Made by a program: the position numbers and the translations under genes
Part shown: piece after piece, positions 17,178 to 29,196 of the stretch
How the letters are laid out: each line of letters starts with the position of its first letter
Numbering within the stretch: the first letter of the stretch is position 1
Assembly (NCBI GenBank): GCA_018240785.1
Contig: JAFEFC010000002.1
Coordinates: forward strand, 1-64,000
DNA length: 64,000 nucleotides
Source: Pseudomonadota bacterium
Lineage (GTDB): Bacteria; Pseudomonadota; Gammaproteobacteria; Burkholderiales; Rhodocyclaceae
Reading direction: 5' to 3'
The notes under the pieces: generated by a model
Seen by the model: the letters and a program-made list of their open reading frames with translations, nothing else
Told to the model about the DNA's origin: nothing
Database searches by the model: none

Positions 17178-18815
17178 ATGCCTCTTTCCGAATCGACCAG
17201 CGTCCTCGTCGTCGAAAGCCAGCCCACCATGCGCGCTCAGTTGCGCACGATGCTGGCCTCCATCGGCCTGGATGCGGCGCAGTTCGCGAGTTCCGCGAAC
17301 ATCGCGATGCGGCGGCTGCGCGAGCGGCGCTATGAGCTCATCCTGTGCGAATACCATCTGGGCGACGGTCAGGACGGCCAGCACTTGCTCGAGGACCTGC
17401 GCCAGCACGAGATCATTCCACTCGACTCGCTGTTCGTGATGATCAGCGGCGAGATGAACTACGCGCGCGTGGTCAGCACCTGCGAACTGACACCGAACGA
17501 CTACATCCTCAAGCCGCTCACCGCAGAGACGCTGCGTGTGCGCCTGCAGCGCGCCTTCGACAAGCGCGACGCCTTCCTGCCGGCGTGGCAGGCCATCGGC
17601 ATCGGCGACACCGTCGGCGCCATCGCGCACTGCCGGGAAGGCTGCGAGACCTATCCACAGTACCAGATCGATTTCCTGCGACTGCAAGCGGAGCTGCACC
17701 TGTCCATCGGCCAGTTCGAGCAGGCCGAGAACCTGTATCGCAGGATCCTCGACATCAAACCCATTCCCTGGGCCGAACTCGGGCTTGCGCGCACGCTGAT
17801 GCTGCGCAAACGCTACCAGGAGGCGGAGGACATCCTCGTCCACCTGGTGGGCGCGCACGAGCGCTTCATCGAAGCCTACGAGCTGCTGACGCAACTGCGC
17901 GAGGACACCGGCCGCACTGCCGCCGCGCACGAGACACTGCTCGTCGCGACCGAACGCTCGCCCTATCGCATCAGGCGCCTGCGGCACCTCGGCGAGCTGT
18001 CGCTGGCGGTGGGCGACGCCGCGGCAGCCGAAACCACGTTCGCCGAGGTGGTGCGCAAGGGCAAGTATTCGGAGTTTGCCGACCCCGAGGACCACGTGCG
18101 GCTGGTTCAGGCGCAGCTTGCGCAGATGAAGCTGGAGCAGGCCGGCAACAGCATCGCCGACCTCGACCGGAGCATGGGGCGCCAGCCACGCGGCGAGCTG
18201 TGCAAGGCGCTGTGCACCGCCCTTCTGCACGCGCGCTCGGGGGAGCTGGAGCGCGCCCGCGAGGCCCTGCAGCAGGCCTCGCGCGCCAGCCGCCGGGGCG
18301 CCCAGTTGTCGGTGGGCCTGCGGCAGGAACTGGTGAAAGCCTGCTTCGACCATCAGTTGGGCGACGAGGGCAGCGAACTGGTGGTGGACATCCTGCGCAC
18401 CGCAGCGGACGAACGCTCCATCGAGAGTACGCGCGAACTGCTCAAGGCGCGCGGCCTGGAGAATCTGTCGCGGCAGATCGAGGCGCGGGTGCAGGCGGAG
18501 GTCAAGTCGCTGATCACGGTGGGCGCGGAAAAGGCGCGCGCCGGTGATTTCGACGGCGCTGTCGCCGAGATGATGAACGCTGCCCGCAAGATGCCGGGCA
18601 ACCCGCAGGTGCTGTTCAATGCGGCACTTGCGCTGATGCGCCATATCGAGCACCGCGGCTGGAACGACGCCTTCGCCGCACAGGCGCGCAGCCTGATCGA
18701 CCGCGCCCGCAAGCTGTCGCCAGCAAGCCCGCGGCTGGCCGCGCTGACGGAGTTCATGCATCAACAGATCAAGCGCTACGGCATACGCCCCGGCCGTATC
18801 ATGGCGCGCACCTGA
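17178..18815 (+). CDS. receiver-domain protein with C-terminal TPR repeats; degenerate phosphorylation site
   Basis: The 545-residue protein has an N-terminal CheY-like receiver (about 8-125) and a long helical region with tetratricopeptide-like repeats (about 130-540). No DNA-binding or enzymatic output domain is visible. The receiver pocket is altered: the phospho-acceptor Asp position reads Glu (LILCEYHLG, E58), and the usual acidic pair is E13-S14. The switch residue S90 and the lysine K112 (ILKPL) are kept. It may therefore be locked or work without phosphorylation, acting as a protein-interaction scaffold; this is inference. It has its own candidate promoter and a terminator upstream. 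Confidence 0.8.
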   Translation: MPLSESTSVLVVESQPTMRAQLRTMLASIGLDAAQFASSANIAMRRLRERRYELILCEYHLGDGQDGQHLLEDLRQHEIIPLDSLFVMISGEMNYARVVSTCELTPNDYILKPLTAETLRVRLQRAFDKRDAFLPAWQAIGIGDTVGAIAHCREGCETYPQYQIDFLRLQAELHLSIGQFEQAENLYRRILDIKPIPWAELGLARTLMLRKRYQEAEDILVHLVGAHERFIEAYELLTQLREDTGRTAAAHETLLVATERSPYRIRRLRHLGELSLAVGDAAAAETTFAEVVRKGKYSEFADPEDHVRLVQAQLAQMKLEQAGNSIADLDRSMGRQPRGELCKALCTALLHARSGELERAREALQQASRASRRGAQLSVGLRQELVKACFDHQLGDEGSELVVDILRTAADERSIESTRELLKARGLENLSRQIEARVQAEVKSLITVGAEKARAGDFDGAVAEMMNAARKMPGNPQVLFNAALALMRHIEHRGWNDAFAAQARSLIDRARKLSPASPRLAALTEFMHQQIKRYGIRPGRIMART

Positions 18816-18841
18816 ACCCCGCCGACAGCGCGTTCTCCAAC

Positions 18842-19249
18842 ATGACCCGACACCTCCTGACCCGCCTGATCACCCGCCTGCTGTGGCTGGTCCTGCTCGT
18901 CGGCCTCACCGCCGGCTGCGGCCCAGCCGCGTCCGATGGCAGTGCCGGCCCGGCCGCACGTGCCCAGTCTGCGACACAGCGGGGCCTTCCGCCCGAGGCG
19001 CTGGAGACGCTCGCCCTGATCCAGCGCGGCGGCCCCTTCCCGTATCGCAAGGACGGCACCGTGTTCCAGAACCGCGAGCGCCAGCTGCCCGCCATGCCGC
19101 GCGGCTACTACCGCGAATACACCGTGCCGACACCCGGCTCGCAAGACAGAGGCGCGCGCCGCATCATCAGCGGCGGCAATCCCCCCGAGGTCTACTACTA
19201 CACTGCAGATCACTATCGAAGCTTCCGCCGCATCGAGCCTCTTCCATGA
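18842..19249 (+). CDS. lipoprotein barnase-type ribonuclease
   Basis: The 135-residue protein has a hydrophobic leader ending in the lipobox LTAGC (Cys at 26), so export and lipidation are predicted. The mature part is a microbial guanyl-RNase (barnase/RNase Sa) domain. The catalytic trio can be placed at E92 (YYREYTV), R106/R107 (GARRIISGG) and H124 (TADHYRSF). The stop overlaps the start of the barstar gene by 4 bases, as expected for a toxin co-expressed with its inhibitor. Whether it works as a secreted scavenging RNase, a competition toxin or an addiction toxin is open. Confidence 0.85.
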   Translation: MTRHLLTRLITRLLWLVLLVGLTAGCGPAASDGSAGPAARAQSATQRGLPPEALETLALIQRGGPFPYRKDGTVFQNRERQLPAMPRGYYREYTVPTPGSQDRGARRIISGGNPPEVYYYTADHYRSFRRIEPLP

Positions 19250-19590
19250 GCACGCCCTCTTCCGCCCATTCTGCGACGCCAGGCGCAGCCCTCGTCGCCA
19301 TCGAGCTTGCCGGCTGCCGCACCAAGGCCGAGTTGCTGTCGCGCATTGCCACGGCAATGCGCTTTCCGCCCTGGTTCGGCCACAACTGGGATGCGCTCGC
19401 CGACTGCCTGATGGACCTTTCCTGGCTGCCGGCGCCTGCCTACCTGATCGAACTGCAGCACCTGGGCGATCTGCGCGCGGCGGCGCCCGAGGTGGTTGCG
19501 ATCCTGCTCGAGATCCTCGCCGATGCGGCGGTCTACTGGGCCGACCAGGGGATCGACTTCAGGGTCGCCGGGGACGAGGCGACGCGCTGA
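19246..19590 (+). CDS. barstar-family ribonuclease inhibitor
   Basis: The 114-residue protein has the barstar signature FPPWFGHNWDALADCL (about 40-55), which contains the Asp that enters the RNase active site in barnase-barstar complexes. The rest is a compact alpha/beta domain ending in an acidic, helix-rich tail. The start ATG overlaps the stop of the RNase gene (ATGA), which indicates coupled translation and a dedicated cytosolic immunity role. No signal peptide is visible, so it would protect before the enzyme is exported. Confidence 0.88.
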   Translation: MSTPSSAHSATPGAALVAIELAGCRTKAELLSRIATAMRFPPWFGHNWDALADCLMDLSWLPAPAYLIELQHLGDLRAAAPEVVAILLEILADAAVYWADQGIDFRVAGDEATR

Positions 19591-19651
19591 AGCGTGCTCG
19601 CGCTCGCTCGAGCCACTTCCTGCGTCAGATCAAAGTCTGTCCGCCTCCCCC

Positions 19652-19679
19652 TTGAAAACGCGCACTCCGCGCCTATATT
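19652..19679 (+). promoter_or_regulatory. candidate promoter of the Hsp20 gene (sigma70, possibly also heat-shock sigma)
   Basis: TTGAAA (19652-19657) and TATATT (19674-19679) are 16 bases apart. The upstream half, CTTGAAA, is also the -35 of sigma32 promoters, though the matching -10 is only weakly similar to CCCCAT. A strong AAAGGAGA ribosome site follows just before the Hsp20 start. Confidence 0.45.
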
Positions 19680-19742
19680 CCTGTTGAAGCCGGGTTTCCG
19701 GCACGTTTCAGGCAAGGCCTTCCATGCAAAGGAGAGCGAGAC

Positions 19743-20165
19743 ATGAGCAACATCACGCGCCGTGACCCTCTTGACGATTTCTTCCGCGGCTTCTTCGTGC
19801 GCCCAGTCGATTTCGGCACCGGAGACATGACGACCGAAGCACCGCAGATGCGGGTGGACGTGAAGGAAAATCCGGATGGCTACGAGGTGCACGCCGAATT
19901 GCCCGGCATGAAGAAGGAAGACATCCATGTGCACATCGACGGCCCGGTGGTATCGATCAGCGCCGAGCGCAAGCAGGAGAAGGAAGTGAAGGAAGGCGAG
20001 CGGGTGCTGCGGACCGAGCGCTACTTCGGCAAGGTGTCGCGCAGCTTCCAGCTCGGCCAGGACGTCGACGAATCCAGGGCGACGGCAAAATTCAACGACG
20101 GCGTGCTCGCGCTGACGCTGCCGAAGAAAGCCGAAGCACAGGCGAAGCGGCTGACGATCGACTGA
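19743..20165 (+). CDS. Hsp20/alpha-crystallin small heat-shock protein
   Basis: The 140-residue ATP-independent holdase has an alpha-crystallin domain covering about 35-130. Visible elements are VKENPDGYEVHAELPGM, the ISAERKQEKEV strand, and the conserved GVLALTLPKK box near the C terminus. It begins with an AAAGGAGA ribosome site seven bases upstream and stands alone between the barstar gene and a terminator. The family prevents aggregation of unfolding proteins in the cytosol. The RRDPLDDFFRGFF N terminus resembles other proteobacterial Hsp20s. Confidence 0.92.
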   Translation: MSNITRRDPLDDFFRGFFVRPVDFGTGDMTTEAPQMRVDVKENPDGYEVHAELPGMKKEDIHVHIDGPVVSISAERKQEKEVKEGERVLRTERYFGKVSRSFQLGQDVDESRATAKFNDGVLALTLPKKAEAQAKRLTID

Positions 20166-20185
20166 CCGCCGCCAGCCGCTTGCCC

Positions 20186-20216
20186 AAGGCCCGCCGGTCC
20201 CCGATCGGCGGGCCTT
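20186..20216. terminator. bidirectional terminator between hsp20 and rsmA
   Basis: An 11-bp stem (AAGGCCCGCCG at 20186-20196 with its complement at 20206-20216) has a 9-base loop. It stands between two converging genes, and the flanking A/T-containing bases would serve both strands. Confidence 0.7.
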
Positions 20217-20232
20217 CTTGCGTCGGGACCGA

Positions 20233-21045
20233 TCACCGCGCCGCGCAGTGGTTGGCGATGGCGACGAAATCGGCCACCGACAGGCGCTCGCCGCGCAGGC
20301 CGGGGTCCAGCCCAAGGACGGCGAAATCCTCGTCGGCCATGAAGTCGCGCAGCGTGTTCTTCAATGTCTTGCGGCGCTGGCCGAAGGCCGCGGTGACGAT
20401 GCGGCCCAGCAGAGCTTCGTCCGAGGCGCCGAGCTGCTCGGGCGGCAGGGGCACCAGGCGCACGATGCTCGACATCACCTTGGGCGCGGGGCGAAACGCC
20501 CCCGGCGGCACGTCGAACAGCCGGCCCATGCGGAAGCGGTACTGCAGCATCACCGACAGGCGGCCGTATTCCTCGGTGCCCGGTTCGGCCACCATGCGCA
20601 TCACGACCTCCTTCTGCAGCATGAAGGTCATGTCCTTGACCCGCTCCGCGAATTCGGCGAGGTGGAACAGGATGGGCGTCGAGATGTTGTAGGGCAGGTT
20701 GCCGACAATGCGCAGCCCGGGCGGCGCTTCGTCGCCGGGCCCGCCAACGAGGGCGCCGAAATCGAATTTCAGCGCGTCGCCTTCGTGGATCGTGATCTGC
20801 TCCGGAGCCCAGGTTTCACGCAGGCGCGCGATCAGGTCGCGGTCGATCTCGACCACGTGGAGGTGGCCGAGGCGTTCGATCAAGGGCGCGGTCATCGCCC
20901 CCAGCCCCGGACCGATCTCCACCATGCACTCGCCCGGTTGCGGCCGGATGGCGTCGATGATGCGCCGGATGATGTTCGGGTCCGACAGGAAGTTCTGGCC
21001 GAAACGCTTGCGCGCGCGGTGGCCGTCGGTGTTTCTGTCCTGCAT
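20233..21045 (-). CDS. rsmA: 16S rRNA (adenine1518/1519-N6)-dimethyltransferase
   Basis: RsmA (KsgA) dimethylates two adjacent adenines in helix 45 of 16S rRNA late in 30S assembly. The 270-residue protein has the opening [10 protein letters not shown], the SAM motif [11 protein letters not shown], the catalytic [11 protein letters not shown], and a C-terminal helical domain ([12 protein letters not shown]). The start at 21045 ([17 protein letters not shown]) gives the usual length; an in-frame extension upstream overlaps pdxA and is not coding. It is last in the lptD-surA-pdxA-rsmA run. Confidence 0.95.
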   Translation of the reverse strand: MQDRNTDGHRARKRFGQNFLSDPNIIRRIIDAIRPQPGECMVEIGPGLGAMTAPLIERLGHLHVVEIDRDLIARLRETWAPEQITIHEGDALKFDFGALVGGPGDEAPPGLRIVGNLPYNISTPILFHLAEFAERVKDMTFMLQKEVVMRMVAEPGTEEYGRLSVMLQYRFRMGRLFDVPPGAFRPAPKVMSSIVRLVPLPPEQLGASDEALLGRIVTAAFGQRRKTLKNTLRDFMADEDFAVLGLDPGLRGERLSVADFVAIANHCAAR

Positions 21046-21053
21046 GCCGATCC

Positions 21054-22061
21054 TCAGCGCGCGGCAGCGCTTGCGCCGGCAGCCGTCGCCATGGCCAGCG
21101 CGAGTTCGACCGCAGCGTACAGGCTGCCGGGGTCGGCGCGGCCCGTTCCGGCAAGATCGAAGGCGGTGCCGTGGTCGACCGAGGTGCGGATGATCGGCAG
21201 GCCGAGCGTCACATTGACGCCGCCACCGAAACTGGCGTGCTTGAGCACCGGCAAGCCCTGGTCGTGGTACATCGCCAACACCGCATCGCCGGTCGCCAGC
21301 GTGTGCGGCACGAAAAGCGTGTCTGCAGGCAGCGGTCCGATGAGCTGCATGCCCTCGGCACGCAGGCGCTCGAGCACCGGGGCGATGACCTCGATCTCCT
21401 CGCGCCCGAGGTGCCCACCCTCGCCCGCGTGCGGATTGAGCCCGGCCACCAGGATGCGGGGCGCGGCGAGCCCGAAGCGGGCGACCAGATCGCCATGCAG
21501 GATGCGCAGCGTCTGTTCCACCGCCTCCGGCGTGACCGCCGCCGGGACGGCCGACAGGGGGAGATGGGTCGTGACCAGCGCGACACGCAGGCCGCCGCCG
21601 ACCAGCATCATCACCACGCGCGGCGTGAGGGTGTGGTCGGCGAGGTATTCGGTATGGCCGGAGAAGGGCACGCCGGCATCGCAGATCACGCCCTTGTGCA
21701 CCGGCGCGGTGACCATGCCGGCAAACTCGCCGCTGGCGCAACCGGCGATGGCACGATCCAGCAGATCGAGCACATAGCGTGCGTTGGCGGGATCGGGTAC
21801 GCCCAGCGTCGACGCCACGGCCAGCGGCACGTGCAGGACTTCGAGCCGGCCATTCGGCGCGCGCTCCCGGGCTTCATAGGGATGCACGTCGACCGGCCGG
21901 CCCGCCAGCGCTGCGCGCTCCCGGATCAGGTCGATGTCGCCCAGCACGACGAGCCGCGCAGGCCAGTCCTTCTCCACGAGGCGCGCGCAGAGTTCCGGAC
22001 CGACGCCGGCGGGCTCGCCACTGGTGACGGCCAGCACCGGCTGCAGGGCACCGGCGCTCAC
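21054..22061 (-). CDS. pdxA: 4-hydroxythreonine-4-phosphate dehydrogenase
   Basis: PdxA oxidises 4-phosphohydroxy-L-threonine in the pyridoxal phosphate pathway. The 335-residue protein starts at a GTG that overlaps the surA stop (GTGA). Landmarks are [12 protein letters not shown] near the N terminus, the metal-binding [11 protein letters not shown], and [11 protein letters not shown]. The substrate-binding [13 protein letters not shown] is near the C terminus. Length is standard. Confidence 0.95.
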   Translation of the reverse strand: MSAGALQPVLAVTSGEPAGVGPELCARLVEKDWPARLVVLGDIDLIRERAALAGRPVDVHPYEARERAPNGRLEVLHVPLAVASTLGVPDPANARYVLDLLDRAIAGCASGEFAGMVTAPVHKGVICDAGVPFSGHTEYLADHTLTPRVVMMLVGGGLRVALVTTHLPLSAVPAAVTPEAVEQTLRILHGDLVARFGLAAPRILVAGLNPHAGEGGHLGREEIEVIAPVLERLRAEGMQLIGPLPADTLFVPHTLATGDAVLAMYHDQGLPVLKHASFGGGVNVTLGLPIIRTSVDHGTAFDLAGTGRADPGSLYAAVELALAMATAAGASAAAR

Positions 22062-23374
22062 TCGCGGCCCAGGCGATTATCGACGTAGGTGCTGTCGCGC
22101 AACTGACGCAGCCAGTCCTCGTACGCCTGCTCCGCCTTGCGCTCGCGCAGGGCGGCGCGCGCAAGGCCGCGCTTGCGCTCATCGGTGACATCCTGCACGC
22201 GGCGCCCCAGCACCTGGATCAGGTGCCAGCCGAAAGGCGAGCGCACCGGCTGGCTCACTTCCCCCGGCTTCAGCGCGTTCATCGCGCGCTCGAACTCCGG
22301 CACCGTATCGCCCGGATTGACCCAGCCCAGGTCGCCGCCCTTCGCCGCCGTCAGGTCCGCCGAGCTCGCCTTCGCCAGCTCGCCGAAATCCGCCCCGTTG
22401 ACGATGCGCTCGCGCAAGCCGCGCAGCCTCGACTCGGCTTCGGCATCCGACAGCACTTCGGACGTCTTGATCAGGATGTGACGCGCGTGGGTCTGCTCCA
22501 GCGTCAGCGCAGCGGCGCCCTCGCCGCCACGCCGATCCATCAGCTTGACGATGTGGATGCCCGCGGCGCTGCGCATCGGCTCGGAAACCTCGCCCGGCTT
22601 GAGGTTGCGCGCCACCTCGGCGAACAGCGCCGGCACCCGGTCGAGCCTGCGCCAGCCGAGGCTGCCGCCATTGATGCCATCCGGCGCATCGGACATCGCG
22701 GCCGCGACGCGGGCAAAATCCTCGCCCGCCCGCAGGCGGGACATCGCGCTCTCCGCACGCGCGCGCAGGCGCTCGATCTGCTCGGGCGTGGGACGTTCGG
22801 GCGCGCCGATCAGGATGTGGGACAACAGGTATTCCTGGTTGGAGAAGGCGTCCGGGTTGCTGGCGAGGAAGTTGTCGACTTCCGCATCGGTGACGACCAC
22901 CTTGCTGTCCACCTCGCGCTCGCGCAGTCGGGTGAGCAGGATTTCGGTGCGGATCTGGTCGCGGAACTGGTTCCACGAGACGCCGTCCTTCTCCAGCGTC
23001 GCGCGCAACTGGTCGATGCCGATCTTGTTGTTCTCGGCGATGCGGGCGATCGCACGCTCGAGCGTCGCGTCATCGACCCGCAACGACGTGTCACGCGCAA
23101 GCTGCAACTGCGCACGCTCGAGGATCAGGCGCTCGAGCACCTGGCGTTCGAGCACGTCGGCCGGCGGCAAGTCGACGTTCTGACGCTTCAACTGGCGCGT
23201 CGCCTGGTCGACACGCACGCGCAGCTCCTGCTGCGTGATCACTTCGTTATTGACCACGGCAGCGATGCGGTCCACATCCACTGCACGTGGCGCCGCGGCG
23301 AGCGGCATGGCGAGCATCGCGCAGGAAAAGCCGATGGCGAGGGCAGCGCAGCTACGTGAAAAGAGTCGGTTCAT
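22058..23374 (-). CDS. surA: periplasmic chaperone / peptidyl-prolyl isomerase SurA
   Basis: SurA escorts outer-membrane beta-barrel proteins through the periplasm to the BAM complex. The 438-residue protein has a signal peptide (about 1-27, ending PLAAA) and a SurA N-terminal chaperone domain (VVNNEVITQQEL onwards). Two parvulin-type domains follow: about 175-275 (EYLLSHILI, GGSLGWRRLDRVP) and 285-390 (ARHILIKTSE, GGDLGWVNPGDTVP). It lies directly behind lptD, whose barrel assembly depends on SurA in other bacteria. Confidence 0.95.
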   Translation of the reverse strand: MNRLFSRSCAALAIGFSCAMLAMPLAAAPRAVDVDRIAAVVNNEVITQQELRVRVDQATRQLKRQNVDLPPADVLERQVLERLILERAQLQLARDTSLRVDDATLERAIARIAENNKIGIDQLRATLEKDGVSWNQFRDQIRTEILLTRLREREVDSKVVVTDAEVDNFLASNPDAFSNQEYLLSHILIGAPERPTPEQIERLRARAESAMSRLRAGEDFARVAAAMSDAPDGINGGSLGWRRLDRVPALFAEVARNLKPGEVSEPMRSAAGIHIVKLMDRRGGEGAAALTLEQTHARHILIKTSEVLSDAEAESRLRGLRERIVNGADFGELAKASSADLTAAKGGDLGWVNPGDTVPEFERAMNALKPGEVSQPVRSPFGWHLIQVLGRRVQDVTDERKRGLARAALRERKAEQAYEDWLRQLRDSTYVDNRLGRE

Positions 23375-23419
23375 GTTCGATGGTTGGGTTTGCTGGGGCG
23401 AAACGCGCGGGATGTCCGG

Positions 23420-26005
23420 TCAGTAGCCGAATACGCGATTGGCCGTCGGGTCGTTGATCTTGCCATAGCCCGGCACGCTGCGCTTGATCAGGGTCAGCGG
23501 GCTTGAGCCGATGCTCGTGAGGTCGTTGAATTCGAGCTGGAAGAAGAGAGCCTTGTTGGACTTGTCGGCGGTGAGCGCATAGCGGTGCACGGCCGCGCGG
23601 AACACCCAGCAGCCGCCGTTGAATTCCAGTCCGCCGATGGCCTCGGTGACACGATCCTCCTTGAGCGAATGCGTGACCCGGCCGACACCATACCAGTTGC
23701 TCCACAGCGGCCACTGCCCCGACACGTCCACATCGCGCAGGCCGAGCGTGCCATCGGTGCTGCGCAGGTCGCGCGCATAACGGTAGCTGACGTTGATCGC
23801 CTTGGCGAACTCGGGCTGGTAGCGCACCGCGGCATTGAAGCGCTCGAGCTGGCTGTCGTTGGGGTTGTATTGCAGCAGGGAGTCGACCGAAGTCGTGCGC
23901 GTCAGGCGGCCATTGAGGCCGCCGAGGATGTCGGCCCGCCGGCTGGTGCGAGCGACTTCGCCGGCAGTGACGCGTTGGTCCTCGAAGTAGTAGCGCTGGC
24001 CGACGAGGGCGCGGATGCGCTCGGCACCGGTGGCGGGATCGATGAGTCGCGAGGTCACCGCTGCGGTGAGGTCGTTCGCATCGCCGATGCGATCGCCGCC
24101 GGTATAGCGGTTCTCCGAGAAGATCTGCGCGAAGCCGAAATCGTAGCGGCTGGTGTCGAACAACGGGATGTCGTCCTGCCGGCGATAGGGAACGTTCAGG
24201 TAATAGAGCCGCGGTTCGAGCGTCTGCGTGAAGTCGGTGCCGAACAGGCTGGTGTCACGCTCGAAGAACAGGCCGCTGTCGATCGAGAAGATCGGCAGCG
24301 TGCGCGTGATCGAATTGCGCTCGCCGGCCACGTCCTGAGGCCGCTGCAGGTCGTAGGTCGTCTGATGGATGCCGACCTTGGGCGTGAGGAAATACGCCGC
24401 GCCACGAATCGGCAGGGACACCTGGGGATAAGCCGTCACCCGGGTGCCATCGACCTGATAGCTCTCCGGCCCCTCGAAGCGCGCGTACTCGCTGTTGAAG
24501 GCGAAAGTCAGCCCGGCCGGAAGGTCGGGACGGAAGGCGTCGAGCTTGAGCTGCGGCAGACGGCGGTAGGGGGAAGCATTCCTCACCGCGGGGTCGGGGT
24601 TCAGGGTCTGGTAGGCCTGCATCAGCGCCGATGCCGTCCACCATCCGCCGCCTGTATAGACGAGCTGCCCCTGGCGCAACAGGTTCACCCGCGAGGACAT
24701 CACGATGCGCGAGGACAGATCCTGGAAGTACTGGTCGTCCGAAACCGCATTCACGTCCAGCGCGCCATACAGCGTGGGGGTGAGCCACTGCTGGTGCTGG
24801 AAGGAGCCCAGCGCGCGCTCCTTGCCGAGCATGCTGTCCTGCGGAAGCCACTCGACGCGGCTCTCCCCGCGATAGGTGTCACCGAGGTAGCGGAATTCAC
24901 CAGCAAGCTGCATGCCGCGCTTGGACATCAGGTGCGGCGCGATGGTCGCGTCGTAATTCGGCGCGATGTTCCAGTAATAGGGCAATGACAGGTCGACGCC
25001 CGTCTTGGTCGATACACCGAAGGTAGGCGGCAGGAAGCCGGACTGCCGCTGCGCGACCAGCGGAAAATCGGCCCAGGGCATCCACAGGATGGGCGTGCCC
25101 AGGAACACCAGCGAACCATCAGTCGCGGTGCCGACCTCGCGGTCGTAGTCGAGCTCGAGGTCTCGCGCCTTGATGTACCAGTCGGGATCGCTCGCCTGGC
25201 AGGTGCTCCAGGTCGCGTTCTTGAGCCGGTAATGATTCTCGCCTTCCAGATTCATCACGTCGGCATGGCCGCTGCCGGACACTGCGCGCGCCGAGCCGCC
25301 GGCTTCCTCCGGCTGGCGTTCGCGCGTCATCGAATAGGAGGGGGACTCGAACGCACCCACCTGTTCGCCCACGATGAGCTCGGCATGCGGACCGGTCACC
25401 AGCGCGGTATCCCGCTTCAGTCTCACGTTGCCGTCGGCGATCGCCTGATCGCTCACCTCGCGGTAAGTCACTTTGTCCGCGGTCAGCAGGACGTCGTCGC
25501 GCTGCAGTTCCGCATCACCTTCGGCAACCAGTTCGACGGTCCGCGTGCCGCGCAGCCGCAGCGCCGTGATCGACGTGGCGCCCGGCGCCACTACCGCGGA
25601 AGGGCTGGTGGGAGCGGGAGCGGCCGCAATGCCCGACGTTCCCGACCCCGCTCGCGCCCCCTGCGCAGCTTCCTTCGCCACCGGCGTGGAGGGCGATGAA
25701 GACACACGCTCCGTCCCGTCCGCCGCCTTCGCAGGAGTCGTCTTGACCGGCTTTGCGTCGGCATCGCCCGCCGGCCTGACGGCGCTGGCCGCCCCTGTTC
25801 CGGCTGCGGCCGGCCTTGGGCTGGCGGCAGGCTGCGGTTCGGGCTGCGATGGTGTCGCCGATGCACCGCCGCGCACCAGGTCTGGCGATACCACGAGCGC
25901 AGGCATGTCCGCTGCGCCGAAAGCGCCCGACATCCAGAAGAGCAACAGGGGAATGGCGCGCAGCCGGGTGTTCAGGACCTTCTCAGACACAATGCTCCCC
26001 GACAT
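23420..26005 (-). CDS. lptD: LPS-assembly outer-membrane protein LptD
   Basis: LptD with LptE inserts lipopolysaccharide into the outer leaflet of the outer membrane. The 861-residue protein has a signal peptide (about 12-32) and an Ala/Pro/Ser-rich linker (about 40-145). An OstA/LptA-like jellyroll (about 150-260) is followed by a large barrel domain. The linker is longer than usual. Only two cysteines remain (STCQASDPD and GGCWVFR), whereas E. coli LptD has four, so a single inter-domain disulfide is expected. A GTG five codons downstream (25990) has a better GGGGAG ribosome site and may be the true start. surA follows after 45 bases. Confidence 0.94.
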   Translation of the reverse strand: MSGSIVSEKVLNTRLRAIPLLLFWMSGAFGAADMPALVVSPDLVRGGASATPSQPEPQPAASPRPAAAGTGAASAVRPAGDADAKPVKTTPAKAADGTERVSSSPSTPVAKEAAQGARAGSGTSGIAAAPAPTSPSAVVAPGATSITALRLRGTRTVELVAEGDAELQRDDVLLTADKVTYREVSDQAIADGNVRLKRDTALVTGPHAELIVGEQVGAFESPSYSMTRERQPEEAGGSARAVSGSGHADVMNLEGENHYRLKNATWSTCQASDPDWYIKARDLELDYDREVGTATDGSLVFLGTPILWMPWADFPLVAQRQSGFLPPTFGVSTKTGVDLSLPYYWNIAPNYDATIAPHLMSKRGMQLAGEFRYLGDTYRGESRVEWLPQDSMLGKERALGSFQHQQWLTPTLYGALDVNAVSDDQYFQDLSSRIVMSSRVNLLRQGQLVYTGGGWWTASALMQAYQTLNPDPAVRNASPYRRLPQLKLDAFRPDLPAGLTFAFNSEYARFEGPESYQVDGTRVTAYPQVSLPIRGAAYFLTPKVGIHQTTYDLQRPQDVAGERNSITRTLPIFSIDSGLFFERDTSLFGTDFTQTLEPRLYYLNVPYRRQDDIPLFDTSRYDFGFAQIFSENRYTGGDRIGDANDLTAAVTSRLIDPATGAERIRALVGQRYYFEDQRVTAGEVARTSRRADILGGLNGRLTRTTSVDSLLQYNPNDSQLERFNAAVRYQPEFAKAINVSYRYARDLRSTDGTLGLRDVDVSGQWPLWSNWYGVGRVTHSLKEDRVTEAIGGLEFNGGCWVFRAAVHRYALTADKSNKALFFQLEFNDLTSIGSSPLTLIKRSVPGYGKINDPTANRVFGY

Positions 26006-26084
26006 TCACGGTGGTTAGCCGCCCACCGGAACGACCGTATTGATAAACTCGCGGATTGTACACGAACGCCCGCGGAGAACCCGT

Positions 26085-29179
<3,095 letters not shown>

Positions 29180-29196
<17 letters not shown>

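Noticed and set aside
16335-18764. 800-codon minus-strand frame opposite aspS and the receiver-TPR gene
   Set aside because: It runs through a strong aspS terminator and has no domain; artefact of GC-rich third positions.
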